Below are positions 12,030-23,800 of a stretch of DNA of 64,000 nt, one piece after another. The stretch is from Calliopum simillimum (taxonomy: Eukaryota; Arthropoda; Insecta; Diptera; Lauxaniidae), in NCBI GenBank assembly GCA_951812925.1, contig OX638371.1, forward strand, positions 38,724,101 through 38,788,100, read 5' to 3'. The notes under the pieces are model-generated. The model searched no databases, was not told the origin of the DNA, and saw nothing but the letters and a program-made list of their open reading frames with translations. How positions within the stretch are numbered: the first letter of the stretch is position 1; the number at the start of each line of letters is the position of its first letter. The position numbers and the translations under genes were made by a program.

Positions 12030-13816
12030 CCGAAAGAGTGATTTTAGCACTGCAGGTAATACCTATTTTTGACTCCAGAAGCACTACCGAATGAAGTAAT
12101 TCGTATGTTTGTTTTTTATCTCAATTAAATCACCAGGAGCCTTTTGATTATAATAAGATTAATAGTGACCATTTTAATTCACGAAATCTTTGATTTGATG
12201 GTTATGTGTAGTTTTTTATAGTTTTTCATTCTTCTGGGAATTTAGTTTTCTGAAAAGATATCCAATAATTATTTTGGCGAAAGTTTTTAGTTTTTACACG
12301 TTTTCTTTTGGTTTTAAGAGCCAGGTTTGATAAAAATTGAATGGTTATTTTGAAAACCAGTGAGAGACTAAATTGCACCAAAAAGTGAGCATAAGACTCT
12401 GTAATTTTACTTAATTTTCTTTTTTTATTGAGCAGTGTAACCTAACATTGAAGTTGCCATTGTCACACTTTGCAACCCTCTCCCCTATGCAATTTGCCAC
12501 AACAACATAAAATAAATTAAATAAAAAAGTTTATTAAAAAAACAAAAACAACCCCAATATATACGTATGTGCATATTTTTTTCATAATTTTATTTGCAGA
12601 CAAATATTTTTTATTTGTTTTTCAACTCAAGTACCTTTGAATATGAAACAACCTTGCTATAATGAAAAAATAATTTGCGTCATTATATTTTTTGACTAAA
12701 ATACACACAATGCATTCATTCAGTATAAAAAGAGTTACCGGGGCCAATGAACGCTCATGAAACACCGCAATTTTGACAAATTAAAAAGCTCTTTTGAATC
12801 TTAAAACACTCCTATATACGTATGAATATGAGTTACCTATCTATCGGATACAAGCTAGTGAATGGCAACCTATGCAAATTGAAATTAGTGATGTTGAGAA
12901 CCGTTCACTAACCATAAAGTGAATAATTCAATGATTCAGCTATTTAAAATATGTGCTGATATATTTACTTACGTATATGTACTTAAGAATGACACACAAA
13001 TTTATTTATCGCACATGTTGAACAATGAAGCAGATATAAAAATTATTATTATTTTTTTTTTTAAATCAACAAAGTATGTACAGACGTAATAAAATAAATA
13101 AACAACAGTATAGTAACCGAATAAAATGATTTGAAAGAATTCTATTGCTTGTATTAAATGAATTTTGACAGAACTTGGCTTGTTTCAGACAAAAAAAAAA
13201 TTAATTTTGCGTTTATTTTTATATATTTGATTCGAATTATCAAAGCCCCCTATAAAGAGTTTAGCTAGCGCACGGAACTTTATCTTTTTAAGAAAAAATC
13301 ATTCAAGACCAATTCACAGCTTATTTGAATACGTAGAAATAGTAGTAGCAGTAGTAGTTGTAGAAAAGAGCAACACAATTTGGTGCATCCTCCGTATAAC
13401 CTCAAAAATCGTATTTTTGAACTTTTAAATTAGAATATCTCTAAAACCATACGCGATAAAGCAATTCCAAAACTGGATTCGGATTCAGCACCGACTTATA
13501 CTCCAAAAATGACTATTTTTGTTTTGGTTTGTTGTTTTTTTTTTTTTATTTTTGTTTTGTTTTTCTCCCAAAAATACCGTTTTTCCACCTATTTTGAGGG
13601 CGTGGCACTTACTTGTGATTTTAAAAATTATTGAATTTTATTGCTTACACCATAAAGTATAGTATGAAAAAAAAAAATCTTGAGTTTCCGACAACTATCA
13701 ATTAAACCCCGCATAGTTTTGTCCTCAAATCAATGCATTACATTTACAAGAACTATACAAAATAAGGTGAGAAGCAGAACAAGTATTTCCTCGTGAGTAG
13801 AATCCCCATATACATA
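12030..13816. other. No gene recognised; one dispersed repeat module
   Basis: AT-rich sequence. At about 13400-13500 it carries the dispersed module GAATATCTCTAAAACC, then GCAATTCC and GGATTCGGATTCAGCACCG. A GTA/GTT triplet tract is at 13340-13362. No exon seen. Confidence 0.4.
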
Positions 13817-14560
13817 TCGATACGTCCAACGTAAAAGTTGGTAACTCGAAAATCGTAGTTTTTAGCTATGATCATTTTTGTATTGTTTGTGTTAAAACAA
13901 GAAAACCAAAACCAAAAACAAAAATTGAATAAATACTTTGGAAATCTGTATTCCAAATAAAGGTTTTTCGACTATTAAATTGTTGTCACTATTCCAAATC
14001 GATTAACAGAGATATTAACAATTTCAACTTTGAATTTGGATAAAAATGAATACATATGAGTTGTAACTCTAGTTACAACTTATGTTATGTTTCAGCAACC
14101 AAATGTTCCATGAGAAAAGTTGGTAACTTAACTTGCCAACTACCGTTAAAAAATATTCTACGGTCATTACGTTGGTATGTAGTACACAGTAAAAAGTGAT
14201 AGTTTACTTTTGATTCCATTCGGTATTGATTTTAAACTGCTTTGGTATTAAATTCAAAATATATTCCAAAAAAGGTTGAAATTTATTCCGGTAGGTTTTA
14301 ATTTTTTCACAAAAAATATTTACTTTTAAACCATTTAGTTTTTTCAATTTTTTAATACCAAAGTGACTTAAAAACAATCCTAAAATAACTTTAAATTCAA
14401 AAAACTAATCATTTTTAGTTTTAAAATAAGTCCAAGAAAAGTATTAAAATATTCTCTGCGCCAATTTTCATACTTTTGGTTTGGAACTAATGCCATCAAA
14501 GTTTTAATTTAGCTTGGAGAGACTTTTTAGTTTCAAAATTTGAAAAACTTATCAAAAGAG

Positions 14561-15592
14561 CCCTGCCGGCAAATGGACTAGTTAAAGAGTAGTCCATTAA
14601 CTAGTCCTCTACCAACCAGTACTAGTCCGACTTCAATCCCTTTTGCATACAAGCAACTGTTCTTTTTTGTGTGTTGATGTCCTACGAAATTTCAATTGGC
14701 CTCTTATGCATTACTTCTACACCAGTCCGGGGCTAGTTGTGGTATGGAAGTAGTCACTTAACAACTAGTCTTGAACCAGTTGTTTTGTGTGTAGTCCTCC
14801 TATAGTAATAAACGTGGTATATAGTGAAAAACTCTGGACATTTTCAAATAATTTTGTTTTTATATAAAGTTTTATTTTCTAAACATAAATTAAATAAAGT
14901 AAAATATCATTTAATACATGTTATACATATTTTTTAATTAAGTATTGATGTTCTTTAGATACCTTTCTAAAGTGCCTCTTTTTTGCTGGCTGAAACGTTT
15001 CATAAACTTGTTTCTTGAGATCTGAGGGAGACAAAGTCGAATAAATTGCATCTGGAAATAGAGATAGAAATTTATATAACAAAATCCATACATTTTGGAA
15101 TATTATTTCATTTGAACTATACCTTCAATTAATTTGAAAAAGTTTTTAAAAGTTTGCAGGCTGAAATTCCCTTTAACTCGAAAATTGCTTCAAAATATTT
15201 AAGAAAACCAGTCCTTAGAGCTGAGAACTATTGAGGAAAACAATGAATTTTTTGTAAATACCATTTAAAAATAAAACTTCTTGTAAAATAACTTACTTTG
15301 TTATTTATCTAATTTACATATTTTATACATATTTATGCTGTTTTTTATGATTTTACTTGAAAAGTTAAACACAATTTGTTTTGACGCAAAACAATCTGAC
15401 AGAAAAAAATTATTTCAAAAGCAAATAACAAAAATGTAATTTTGTTTTCGTCACGATTCAAATTTTTCTGCGCTTACAAACTACAAACTGAGATCGAACT
15501 GGCCTCCACTGCATCCCTTTTTAACTAGTTTTGAGCTAGTAGTAACCACGAACTAGTATTTTTTGTGGACTGTCTCATATTTTTACTGCAGG
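14561..15592. mobile_element. ACTAGT-rich element nested in the TIR element
   Basis: This segment separates the two arms of the surrounding element and is bounded by CCCTGCCGGCAAA at the left and, in inverted form, CCCTGCAGTAAA at the right. ACTAGT or close variants cluster near both ends (14578, 14598, 14622, about 14763, 15526 and 15552), as subterminal binding repeats often do. The middle is AT-rich and non-coding. The target duplication is not clear, so the exact ends are approximate. Confidence 0.5.
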
Positions 15593-15684
15593 GAGCATAA
15601 AAAAAAGAACGAGAACAAAATAACAAAAAAAAAAATTTTCTTTTTCAATTGTTTAAAAACAAATTTCACACAACTACGTCAATA

Positions 15685-15785
15685 CGTTTGATAGCCGAGT
15701 GAGCTAAAGACTTCGTAATTTATGTACACAAGATGTTGTACCCTTGGTTCGAATCTCAGTATTGATGGCTTGGTTTTTTTTTTTT
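15685..15785 (+). other. tRNA-like (A box / B box) segment inside a TIR element
   Basis: TAGCCGAGTGAGC at 15692 fits an internal Pol III A box. GGTTCGAATCTC at 15746 fits a B box. A run of T follows from about 15773 and could terminate Pol III. The flanks do not pair into an acceptor stem, so it is tRNA-derived or tRNA-like, not a functional tRNA gene. Confidence 0.6.
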
Positions 15786-16535
15786 CAATTAAATTTAATT
15801 TTTTTTTTTTTTTTTTTCATTTTTCTCCCTCTTTATTTATTCCAAAATAGTTTAAAATTAAAACTTTTTTTGGCATTGTTCTATATAAATACTTTTTTTG
15901 GTTTTAAAATTAAACTAAAATTTTTGCTGTGTACTTACAACCACTGATTTTTAAAGAATAATTAACTAATAACTTTGTAAGTTAAGTTACCAACGCAATT
16001 TGTTATTTTTGTCCCGTGCATAAGTTATCAACTTTAGTTGCCAAGTTTTTGCATGGAGACCTCACTAAAATATATTTAGGTTGTAACTTCAAAAATTGCT
16101 CCCAGCCCTTCAAATTTCAAGCTAGAAATACCAAAATTTGACACAAGATAGATTCTAATACGCAGATTTTGAAATCATTGTCCCGTAAAAAGTAGGTAAC
16201 TTGAGTTACAAACTTTTACGTTGTATGTTTTGATATGTATAAAACTCAAGTAAATGTTTTTTTAAACATTCACATAAAACCGACAGAAAAAGGAAACTAT
16301 TTTCCATAAAAAAGAAACAATGACAATATTTTAAATTAGTGCATTTTGTTTCAAACAAGTTAACTAGAGCGTTTTATCCAGCAGTTGCTAATACTTAAAG
16401 TTCTGTAGTGCATTTTTGCTGTTCAAAGTATAACTTCAAGCCCACTGTGTTACTAAACCCAAAGTATGTTCCTTTGCTTTTTGATAATATTTTTTTGTTA
16501 TTTTCGGCACTACAACTTTTATATCTTTTCAGAAT

Positions 16536-17423
16536 GGGCCTTAGGAGCTGTCCATAAACTCCGTGACGCTCCTAGGGAGTAGAGGGTTTCGAGCAAGCGT
16601 CACGCTTGGTGTATTTTATTTATTTTTTATATGAAGCTACCGTCACATAGGGGGGGGGAGGGTTCAATGTATCGAATTTTAGCGTCACGGAGTTTATGGA
16701 CAGCCCCCTTATCGTAAATAAATATTCTCGAGAATTTGTTCTCTTACTCCCTAGTTTGCAATCGAAAAAAAAATTTCTGCAAGACGAAAATTTACTGGAA
16801 AAATAAGGCAATCGGCAATAGTTTGGCAGGGAATTTTTTCACGTTTATTGGTTAAATTTACTCCCCAACTTTTTGCTAGGGAATAAGAATGTATAAATGA
16901 CAAATTGAAAACTTGAGTACAACAATTTTATAGCTTATTGAAATTGCTTTCATATGACACTAAATTTTTTAATATCCTTCTAAGCGTTTCGAACTTATAC
17001 CGGTTCTATTGTACTAAAACTACTTTTCACTTCGACCTTTTTTTTCGTGATCTCTTTGGTGCCAACTTCCAATTTTGAAAATCCACTAAAATGATTAAAA
17101 AACCATTTTTTAATTAAAAAAGTAAAGCATTAACTTAATTTTCACAAATTTTAACCAGATGCAATTGGTATTGCTTGCTTATCTTTTTTTTATTTTAGCT
17201 GTCAAAATCCAGGAAATGGAAAAAATATCATTTATAATGGAAAAACAGCGTTGCCATATGTTTTTTTTTTTTGTGCGAAATGTCAACGATATTAAAATAA
17301 AAACAGTATCCCTACTGGAAGAGGAGTTTCCATTCATAAAATATTCACTTCTTCGAGTGCTTCCTCTCGAAAGGAAGTATATTCTCGAGAATGGAAAATC
17401 CCTTCAGATTTACGATAAGGCCC
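16536..17423. mobile_element. TIR element (GGGCCTTATCGTAAAT), 3-bp duplication
   Basis: The left end GGGCCTTA...TCGTAAAT (split by a MITE) is mirrored at the right by ATTTACGATAAGGCCC, and CTCGAGAAT occurs on both inner sides. AAT flanks each end (16533-16535 and 17424-17426). The GGGCC start and 3-bp duplication suggest a PIF/Harbinger-like non-autonomous element, but no transposase is present. The interior is AT-rich. Confidence 0.6.
16544..16708. mobile_element. 165-bp MITE with TTA duplication
   Basis: The ends are GGAGCTGTCCATAAACTCCG and, inverted, GGGGGCTGTCCATAAACTCC. TTA flanks both (16541-16543 and 16709-16711). The intact right arm of the host element reads GGGCCTTATCG, which is the empty site with a single TTA. 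The 3-bp TTA duplication is typical of PIF/Harbinger. A run of about nine G lies near the right end. Confidence 0.85.
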
Positions 17424-17426
17424 AAT

Positions 17427-18845
17427 AAGTAAGTAGCATAATCGGTTTTTTCGAAACGATCGAGTATTAGACATCACTATTCAATGGAAGTTGCAAAAGC
17501 CATATAAAACAAAAGTATTACATTGAGCGTCCATGGGCGATCATGAAAAGCAAAAAACCAAAACTCGTACTATTTCAACAAAGTTCGATTTAAGGCGCCA
17601 ACTTAAGCAACACTACAAGAAACTTAGAGCCAAATTCGTAACTGAAAAACAACAAAAAAAGAAACAAAAATAATGTAGTAAATTGCAATATTACACACTT
17701 TGCATACAAAAATGAGAGAGAAGTAAAAAAAAAACAAAACTCCCAAACAAAGAAACCAAGAGCATCGGCCAAGAAACTGGTCTTGAGCAATGCGAGTTAC
17801 CAGCGAAAAATAACAACTTTGAGGTGAAGCTTTCGATGGTATCAATCGTGACGTCAGCAATAAAATGTTATCATCAGGTTTTTACAATACCGCGGCGATT
17901 AAATGTTGAAGTTGATGTTGATGTAGGCCTATAGACCCAAAAGCCTACAAATTTTTCTACGAGTGGAACAGTCGAACTTGTTTTTTTTTTTTTGTTTCAA
18001 TAGAATTTCACTTGTTCGTTCTTGTTTTACGGCATGTATCTTTTAGTGGGATACAACAGATATGTATGTAAATGTGGGCCAAATTAACATACATACACTT
18101 ACAGACACATTCATTTGATGGCGCGTTGCTTCTCTTTTTAGGCTACCAACTTGGTATATGCGCAAAATACTTACTCGAATAAACAAAAAAAAGAAAAAAA
18201 AATTTCCAAGCACAAAAACGTCGACTATTTGCATTGAATTAGTATTGCAAATTTTTACGGTTCCCATGAGTGATTGTGCATACTGCACAAATGAATTTGT
18301 ATTCTTAAGTAGCATTTTTTCTTTCAATTTTTTTTACTAAATTCAAGTTAATTTTCTAGATATGTAGTAAACACCTCAACTCTACTTCTGAAAAATATTT
18401 CCATATAAATCGCCATTTTCACACTTACATAAATCAGAACAACAAAAAAAAAATGATTCAGCAAAGGTTCAACAACAAAAGCCCCTATTAAATGAAACAA
18501 TGCAAATTTTAAACAGATTTTTTTCTTTTGAATGTGTTTAGTAGCTATCTTAATTTATGCCTTTAAAATGTTCTAGTAAAATTTACAATACATATTATCA
18601 AGCAGTTACTTGTATAATAATTTTGTCTTAATTTTTAAGAAGGATTTTCAAAAGCCTTAAGTCAGAAAAGGCGTTCAGCTATACAAGATAAGAACTCTTT
18701 CAGGAGAGTTATGCTCAAATAATAAAGGATTGTCCCAGAAAAATAGGCTTTCATCTATGACTTTAAAAAAAATAGCTAATGATTTTTAGTTTTTTATTTT
18801 TATATTTTTTATTATTAATGCGCTGTGTATACAGAATACAAATAA
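17427..18845. other. No gene recognised
   Basis: AT-rich sequence with scattered A and T runs. The open frames near 17590-17860 and 18043-18327 are rich in Phe and Lys from homopolymers and carry no domain. Confidence 0.45.
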
Positions 18846-18849
18846 CCTT

Positions 18850-19940
18850 TAACCCGTGAGAAGGTTCGCTATGAGCATTTTGCTCACGCAAAACTTTATT
18901 GCGATTGTTTTTTATTTTAACGATACACGTACTAAGTATAACGGAGCAACCTTCTCACACGGTGCTCTTGAACAGTCGATAGGTTTTTTGGCTATGTGGA
19001 GAAAATCTATGAATGGGGCTTCATTTGTATTAGTTTAGTGGTCTGGAAAATGCAAACCCCGTAATCGTAGCTGATCATCCCCGCGAAATATCGCAAAAAT
19101 ACATATCCCATATAAAAAAAAAAAAAAAATCGGAAAAAAAACGCAACAAACATATGTAAAAATAGTTATTTTTAATGTATTTTGCAATGCTAAATCTGAA
19201 TCCGGCCTTAAAATTGCTATATCTCAAACGGTTTTTGAGATATCTTAGCCTAAACTAGGAAAAAATACCGTTTTTGCTATATTTCGAAGCTATATAACTA
19301 GAATATAGAACATTCGTACGCAAAATTTGATACATTATCTGAAAGCTCCAATCTTTTTCTTTAAAATGGCATTTAAATTATGTCAATAGCTTAATTTTTC
19401 TCTGAAATATCGTAGACTGAAATAATGACAAAACACGTTTTTTGCACTTTTTTAACTTTTTAGGTTAGGATATCTCCGAGAAAAATAAAGATATCGACAT
19501 TACTTGAAGTAGGTTTAGAAGATTGATTAAAGCTTTCCATTTCTGCATCAGAATTTACGGATATACGTCCTGTTATATAGCTCCAAAACACAACAATAAA
19601 ACATAGCGTCGGCTTTTTTTCCTTGTTTAGGTTAAGATATCTCAAAAACCTTATAAGATACAGCAATTCTAAGGCCGGATTCGGATTTAGCATTGCAAAA
19701 TTCATTAGAAATAACTAGTTTTATATTTGTTTGTTGCGTTTTTTTTTTCTGAATTTTTTTTATTTTATATGGGATATGTATTTTTGCGATATTTCGCGGG
19801 GATGATCAGCTACAATTTCGGGGCTTGCATTTTTCAGACCACTAAACTAATACAAATGAAACCCCATTCACAGATTTTCTCCACATATTCAAAAAACCTA
19901 TCGACTGTTCAAGAACACCGTGCTCAGTACCTTCCCAACT
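18850..19940. repeat. Long-inverted-repeat (foldback-type) element
   Basis: The left arm (about 18958-19255) and right arm (about 19625-19935) are near reverse complements. Both contain CTTGAACAGTCGATAGG, CGCGAAATATCGCAAAAATA or its inverse, and the CCGGATTCGGATTTAGCA module in opposite orientation. The 370-bp centre has AAATATCG-type blocks also found near 8.6 kb. I could not fix a target duplication. It encodes no transposase. Confidence 0.65.
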
Positions 19941-20073
19941 TTTCATCCTCTGTCTTCTGATCCAACTCCCGCGTGGATCTGTTGCACTGTTGCTACGTAG
20001 CGAAGTGTTTGTCTAATAATTTTCAAAAAGATCGGTCAAAATGTAGAGAAGAAAGCGTAAAATTCGTGAAACA

Positions 20074-21107
20074 ATGTCAGCAGATATTCCAGTGTCAACG
20101 CAGCAAGAGATTCGGTTTGTCATTCTTTTTGGATTTCGAGGTAAGCTCAATGCTGTGGAAATATTTAGTGAATGCCAAATAGCATTTTAAGTTAATGCGC
20201 CATCCTTCGTGACTATTTCAAAGTGGTTCCGAAGATTCCAGGCAGGTCATTTTTCTGTGGAGGACGAACCTCGAGAAGGCCGCCCAAAATCTTCGACTGA
20301 TTATGCAAGTGTAGCGCTGGTGAAGTCTAAAATTGACGAAGATCCAAGATAGACCCAGGAAATCATTGCTGAGGGACTGGGCTTGAATGCCATGGCTGTA
20401 TCGCGAATATTAAAAAATGATCTTGGATACACGAAGAAATCTGCGCGATGAGTTTCTAGAATTTTAAGTGATGTTCAAAAAGAGTCACGTGTGCGTTTTG
20501 CTTAGTATTTTCTTAAAAAAATTCAAAAACGGGAGTCTAAAACTTTCAAGAAAATTGTAACAGGTGATGAAGCATGATTTTACAAGAATGACTGTGAAAC
20601 CAAACAACAATCCAGACATCCCAAATCCACCTGCTAAAGCAAAGCAACAAAAGTCAGCAACAAAAGTAATGAGGTCAGTTTACTTCTCCAGAGAGAAAGT
20701 TGTAGGTGCTATTCCTTTGGAAAAAGGTCAGATGGTTACTGCTTAGTGGTATACTGAAACTGTTTACCAAAAGCTTTCCAAAATTTATTAGGAAAACGCC
20801 AAAAAAGGGAGCTACGCCGCTACTTTCTACATCACGATAATGCGCCAGCGCACACTGCTGAAAAAACGACCGATTTTATTGCGCTTTCAGGCATCGAAGA
20901 AATTCGTCCAGCACCTTATTCTGGTTGTTTCCAAAAATAAAAAAAAAAAAATTGAGAGGGAGAGTCTTCAACAGCAATGAGGAGATGATAAATGCGGTTA
21001 ATGATGAAATTGCAAAACTGCAAAAAACCGATTTTGAAGACTGTTTTTCAAGATGTATCAAAATAAATGGCGATTATGTTGAAAAAATCCAAACAGATGA
21101 AGGATAA
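20074..21107 (+). pseudogene. mariner transposase pseudogene
   Basis: This reads as a decayed mariner transposase of nearly normal length. It begins near ATG 20074 and contains TWFRRFQAG-like sequence, VEDEPREGRPK (end of the DNA-binding region), a linker resembling IAEGLGLNAMAVSRILK, the TGDE-like region near 20565, HHDNAPAHTAEKTTDFI (second catalytic D), and a tail NSNEEMINAVNDEIAKLQ. Many stops and frameshifts break it. The segment that should hold the third catalytic D (PDLAPCDFF-like) is deleted at about 20925, joining PYSG directly to FPKIK. It cannot be active. Confidence 0.85.
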
Positions 21108-21689
21108 AGTTATGAATTTAAAAAAATGTTTATCCGGTTTTTTCAATTCTACTAAGCTTTTGTTAGGCTCCTCGTATATTGCAAATAACTTCTTATAATT
21201 ATGAGCACACAAATTCTCATATAAGTAAATGATCAGTGAGACATTCAAATTTGTTCGTGGCTAGGAAAGTACGATTCTTATGAAAAATTGGTGTAAGATC
21301 CTGAGGATAGAGAGCAGAATCGTAGAAAAGCCCCAAAAGTGACCACTCAGCCAGCCTTCACGGAACAAATACAGATCAATATTAAGCTGAAACGACAGAT
21401 GTCGGGTAGATGTAGTACGTCCCAGAAAGAAAATTTGGGGCTCAAAAAAGCGTGTACTTTGTGTAGTGAATAACTCTGCACCGAGTACGTGACATTCATT
21501 TGCAGTACATGAAATGAGAGCCGCACTTCTCAGGATCTTAAGGAAAAATGAATAATTCCTTTTTTTTTTTTTTGTGACTATTTTTTTATGATTTTATGGA
21601 AGGATTCGGAACATTTGTCGGCATTTTGATGTTTTCTTCTCTTTTAACTTGTCGGTGGACTCAAATTTGATTTTCAACTGCTGCTGACA
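21108..21689. other. No gene recognised
   Basis: Sequence between the mariner remnant and the retrotransposon tail. No motif was identified. Confidence 0.4.
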
Positions 21690-23640
21690 TCCTAGGTAAG
21701 GTTAGGTAAGGTTAGGTTAGGGTGGCAGCAATACTGCCACACATAGACTACAAGGGTCCATAGTGATACCACAAACTCTCTTATTAAAATCTATTCATAA
21801 ACTCTGGTCCTTTCAGTATGATGTTTGTCCAAACTGAAGGATCCTGTCAGTACAGCGAATCTTTTAATGTCACTTAGGTGAATTTTAGTGAGCTCCTTTA
21901 AGGAGTTGAAAAATGGCTGTCCAAAGCATTTTAGCCCAGTTCTTGCCAAAGCAGGACAGAGACATAATATATGTTCAATTGTTTCCTCTTCTTCAGGCTC
22001 GTGACAGTTTCTGCACCAGCTGTTCGAGACTATGCCCAATCTAAAGGCCCAATTAGATAATGACCAGTCACAATTCTGGTCAGTAAACTACACTCACTCC
22101 GCGTCAAGGAAAGCATATATTTGGAATATTCTACTTCGTTAAAACGAGGCCAAAAATGCTTTGTTATAGCGCTAGTAGGGGATCGTTCCCAGCGTCTGTT
22201 TGCCACTGTTAGCAATTGCGAGTTGTTTAAAGAGGTACAAACCATTTCAAAACGATCAATATTTTTTTTATGGCATCCGATTTGGCTATAAATTGGCATA
22301 AGCAATAGTTGCATAGTGAGAAAAATTACTACCAAATATTTTTTCAAAATTTAAAAAAATGGCGGAGATATGGGACTTTGAAATTTTTAGGTTAGTTTTT
22401 TTTAAGAAGCTATAACTTCGGTTGCATTTATCCAATTTTCAATTTTATGGTGTTAAATGATTTGTCTTAAAACAGGCTTTAAAATAAAAACTAGCAAACA
22501 TTTTTTTTTTTTTTTTTTATATAGCTTACACTGGAATAAAAAAATTTAAATTGAGTTTCCCAAAATACGTCCTTTTAAATATTTTTTATTTTTCTTGTAA
22601 AAAAAGCTACAAGTGTCACTTACCAGTCCTCCAAAAATTGGAGTGGGCCTCCCAGTGGTTCTCCAGAAAAACAATAAAATGTAGCTTTTGCCGCAATTTT
22701 TCAGTACAATTTTTTTGAATTTGAAATTTTTAATTAAAGGTTAATTTGAATTTGAAAAAAGTGCGTTGGTACTTTCATCAGTACTATAAAAGCAAAAAAA
22801 CAGTCAATAAACTATTTTCAGCATTTAAAAATTTTTTTTAATAAAAATTTTAAATTAAAAAAATTTACTGAAAAATTGGGGAAGATGCTACATTTTATTA
22901 TTTTTCTGGAGAACCACTGGCAGGCCCACTCCAATTTTTGGAGGACTGGTAAGTGACACTTGTAGCTTTTTTTACAAGAAAAATAAAAAATATTTAAAAG
23001 GACGTATTTCGGGAAACTCAATTTAAATTTTTTTTCTCAGTGTAAGCTATATATAAAAAAAAAAAAAAAATGTTTGCTAGTTTTTATTTTAAAGCCGTTT
23101 TAACACCATAAAATTGAAAATTGGATAAATGCAACCGAAGTTATATCTTCTCAAAAAAAACTAACCTGAAAATTTCAAAGTCCCATATCTCCGCCATTTT
23201 TTTGAATTTTGAAAAAATACTTGGTAGTAATTTTTTCCACTATGCAACTATTGCTTATGCCAATTTATAGCCAAATCGGATGCCATGAACAAATTTCTTG
23301 ATAGTTTACACATGGTTTGTACCAAGAGAAGAAATGTTGAAGCGGGGCTGGAATTTTAATGGGTTGAGCTTCTAGAAGAGCTCCATTTTTTGCTAATAGA
23401 TCTGCCTTTTCATTTCCTAAAATGTCGCACCCACTTTAGAGATACCTGATTTTCGCTGAGGTAAGTTAAATCGGTATAACATTGAAAAACTTTCTCTGAT
23501 TTAGAACAGTCTGAATTGAAGGCATTTAAGGCGGCTTGACTATAGACGTACAAAGCGATTTCCTTATTGGAAATCCTAACGGAAGAGAAATGGCCGCTGT
23601 TTTATTCAGTTGTCGTTTAACAAGTGAGCAGTGCGGTTTA
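21690..23640 (-). pseudogene. 3' end of a non-LTR retrotransposon with RNase H, split by a foldback element
   Basis: On the minus strand, upstream of the insertion, GCDILGNEKADLLAKNGALL matches the conserved end of the RNase H domain of retrotransposons (GN.KAD.LA). Downstream, a C-terminal tail has LLTRIVTGHYLIG and CRNCHEPEEEETIEHILC, the zinc-knuckle-like motif that follows RNase H in such elements. Stops are present. The 3' terminus in sense orientation ends in repeats of CCTAACCTTA type (GGTTAGG on the + strand, 21695-21721). Clades with RNase H include R1, I and Loa; I cannot assign one. The reverse transcriptase lies outside this fragment or is lost. Confidence 0.8.
22234..23323. mobile_element. 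Foldback element, copy 1 (GGTACAAACC termini, 4-bp duplication AAGA)
   Basis: The 1090-bp unit is almost entirely a palindrome: arms of about 540 bp meet near 22780. The ends are GGTACAAACC and GGTTTGTACC, flanked by AAGA on both sides (22230-22233 and 23324-23327). It sits inside the retrotransposon RNase H region. A second copy lies at 34712-35814. No protein is encoded. The 4-bp duplication is not that of Tc1/mariner or hAT; Chapaev-, Sola- or Ginger-type elements are possible relatives. Confidence 0.85.
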
Positions 23641-23800
23641 TATATTATGCCTATTTCCCATCAGCGATTACTACGATTTTGCCCTTCAGGGCTAATTACC
23701 TGTTAATTGTTTTTGTGTATTGTTTTGATTGTCTTATTGTCTCAACTCTCTAGATACTGCTTATAAATAAGATAAAACATTGCCACTTTTTTAATCAGCA

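Larger units (their letters stand above)
14185..15931. mobile_element. TA-flanked TIR element (CACAGTAAAAA termini) with a tRNA-like centre
   Basis: The element starts after TA (14183-14184) with CACAGTAAAAAGTG and ends with TTTTTGCTGTG before TA (15932-15933). These are matching TIRs with a TA target duplication. The left arm has TTTAGTTTT and TTGGTATTAA blocks echoed in inverted form near 15840-15920. A third element occupies 14561-15592. Without it the unit is about 715 bp, with the tRNA-like segment at 15685-15785 roughly in the middle. No protein is encoded. Confidence 0.75.
13817..16233. mobile_element. TA-flanked TIR element with GTTGGTAACT motifs, interrupted
   Basis: The left end, after TA (13815-13816), is TCGATACGTCCAACGTAAAA. 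The right end, read on the minus strand, is TCAAAACATACAACGTAAAA before TA. The same termini bound the compact 266-bp copy at 33995-34260. The body carries many copies of a GTAACT/AGTTAC motif (13841, 14061, 14121, 15977, 16081, 16200). A 1.75-kb element has inserted at 14185-15931. No transposase is encoded, so this is a non-autonomous element of the TA-targeting class. Confidence 0.7.

Noticed and set aside
23445..23475. CTGAG|GTAAGT as a recursive splice site
   Set aside because: It lies inside the RNase H part of the retrotransposon remnant and lacks a pyrimidine tract.
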